A stretch of 64,000 bases of DNA. Source: an uncultured Actinomycetes bacterium. GTDB lineage: Bacteria; Actinomycetota; Acidimicrobiia; Acidimicrobiales; RAAP-2. The translations under genes and the position numbers were made by a program. The stretch's first letter is position 1, and each line of letters opens with the position of its first letter. Under the pieces are notes generated by a model that did no database searches, had not been told where the DNA came from, and saw nothing but the letters and a program-made list of their open reading frames with translations. This document shows positions 63,828 through 64,000 of this stretch, piece after piece. The stretch covers positions 37,601-101,600 of the forward strand of contig CAIQUD010000054.1 of the NCBI GenBank assembly GCA_903874965.1. The letters are read 5' to 3'.

Positions 63828-63852
63828 CGACGAGCGCTGTAGGCGCTCGTCG
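63828..63852 (-). promoter_or_regulatory. 10-bp hairpin next to the leuA leader peptide stop
   Basis: CGACGAGCGC (63843-63852, read on the minus strand) pairs with GCGCTCGTCG (63828-63837) around five bases. It abuts the TAG of the leader peptide. A ribosome waiting on the Leu codons would cover the first arm, so this is the probable sensing hairpin of the attenuator. Confidence 0.65.
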
Positions 63853-63885
63853 CTACGTAAGAAGGAGTTGGCTGGATGGATGCAT
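63853..63885 (-). CDS. leuL: leuA leader peptide with three consecutive Leu codons
   Basis: The frame MHPSSQLLLT ends with TAG just before the 10-bp hairpin. The Leu codons are CTC, CTT, CTT in a row. TAAGAT (63893-63898, minus strand) ends seven bases before this ATG, which would make a leaderless start; two further ATGs upstream (63894, 63891) are in frame but overlap or touch the -10 box. Leu runs of this kind mark leuA leaders in streptomycetes and relatives. Confidence 0.72.
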   Translation of the reverse strand: MHPSSQLLLT

Positions 63886-63935
63886 CGGCATCATCTTACC
63901 CGACGCGTTCACGCCGTAACTCATTCCCGAGTTGA

Positions 63936-63988
63936 CTCACGAGAAACCTCCGCGTAGGCGTTTCATTGCCTCACGAAGAAACCTCCGC
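63936..63988. repeat. Two imperfect direct repeats near the right edge
   Basis: CTCACGAGAAACCTCCGC at 63936-63953 and CTCACGAAGAAACCTCCGC at 63970-63988 differ by one inserted A and start 34 bases apart. On the minus strand each has GGAGG followed shortly by GTG. They may be operator sites of leuA, or a duplicated gene end or start of a gene beyond the window. Confidence 0.55.
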
Positions 63989-64000
63989 CAAACAAGCCCG

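Noticed and set aside
63936..63988. CRISPR array at the right edge
   Set aside because: Only two copies with a 34-base period and non-identical repeats; spacer would be about 16 bases, too short.

Overview
The window looks like a chromosomal segment of a moderately GC-rich actinomycete, probably of the class Acidimicrobiia (inferred from gene content and style, not proven). The signs are a SUF system with SufU and a Rieske ferredoxin, mycobacterium-like steroid/lipid catabolism genes (FadA5- and EchA19-like), several acyl-CoA dehydrogenases, a long-type LeuA with a Leu-codon attenuator, and many genes that seem to be expressed from leaderless mRNAs. I see no rRNA, tRNA, CRISPR array, insertion sequence or phage gene.

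Layout. 1-5.1 kb: N-terminus of an unidentified gene leaving on the left, a glycosyltransferase, a rhodanese-ThiF (MoeZ-type) sulfur-carrier activator, a nitroreductase and leucyl aminopeptidase. 5.1-9.3 kb: a PduO-type cobalamin adenosyltransferase divergent from metH, so a B12 producer of cofactor form and a B12 consumer sit together. 9.3-14.6 kb: a leftward lipoate/redox run with lpd, a fused lipB-lipA gene and an FAH-family hydrolase, then rnhA and an Rrf2 regulator. 14.7-18 kb: thiE, a crotonase, an acyl-CoA dehydrogenase and a metallo-beta-lactamase-fold hydrolase. 18-25.7 kb: the SUF iron-sulfur assembly genes, split into a rightward sufC1-sufS-sufU unit and a leftward sufB / Cys-rich protein / sufD-Rieske-sufC2 set, with two different sufC genes. 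25.8-36.6 kb: oligopeptidase B, a RodZ-tail-like membrane protein, flavin reductase, an epoxide-hydrolase-like enzyme, mutY, a mesaconyl-CoA hydratase-like MaoC protein, DUF6941, a methyltransferase, a methylsuccinyl-CoA dehydrogenase-like enzyme, an NlpC/P60 hydrolase and a degenerate Lgt paralogue. 36.6-42.4 kb: a steroid/lipid degradation-like cluster (SDR, acyl-CoA synthetase, SRPBCC, hotdog thioesterase, EchA19-like, FadA5-like) with two KstR-like palindromes. 42.7-50.2 kb: a VWA protein, an EthD-like protein, a GT87 membrane glycosyltransferase, an AhpD-like protein, a large secreted propeller/IPT protein, SRPBCC and a DUF4232 lipoprotein. 50.4-53.3 kb: a small toxin-antitoxin island (nucleotidyltransferase pair and hipBA) around a decayed acyl-CoA dehydrogenase tail. 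53.4-64 kb: an acyl-CoA dehydrogenase, then a branched-chain amino acid locus: cimA, ilvE, leuB (leftward), greA-leuC-leuD (rightward), a two-repeat SWEET-like protein and leuA (leftward).

How the parts fit. The right end makes leucine (leuA, leuCD, leuB, ilvE) and isoleucine precursor through citramalate (cimA). Both leuA and leuB have leader regions with short peptides rich in branched-chain codons followed by hairpins, so this locus is probably controlled by attenuation. The SUF genes supply Fe-S clusters to enzymes such as LipA, MutY and LeuCD also present here. A recurring start architecture, a -10-like hexamer followed by exactly six bases and then ATG or GTG, occurs at about seventeen starts on both strands and was used to choose start codons.
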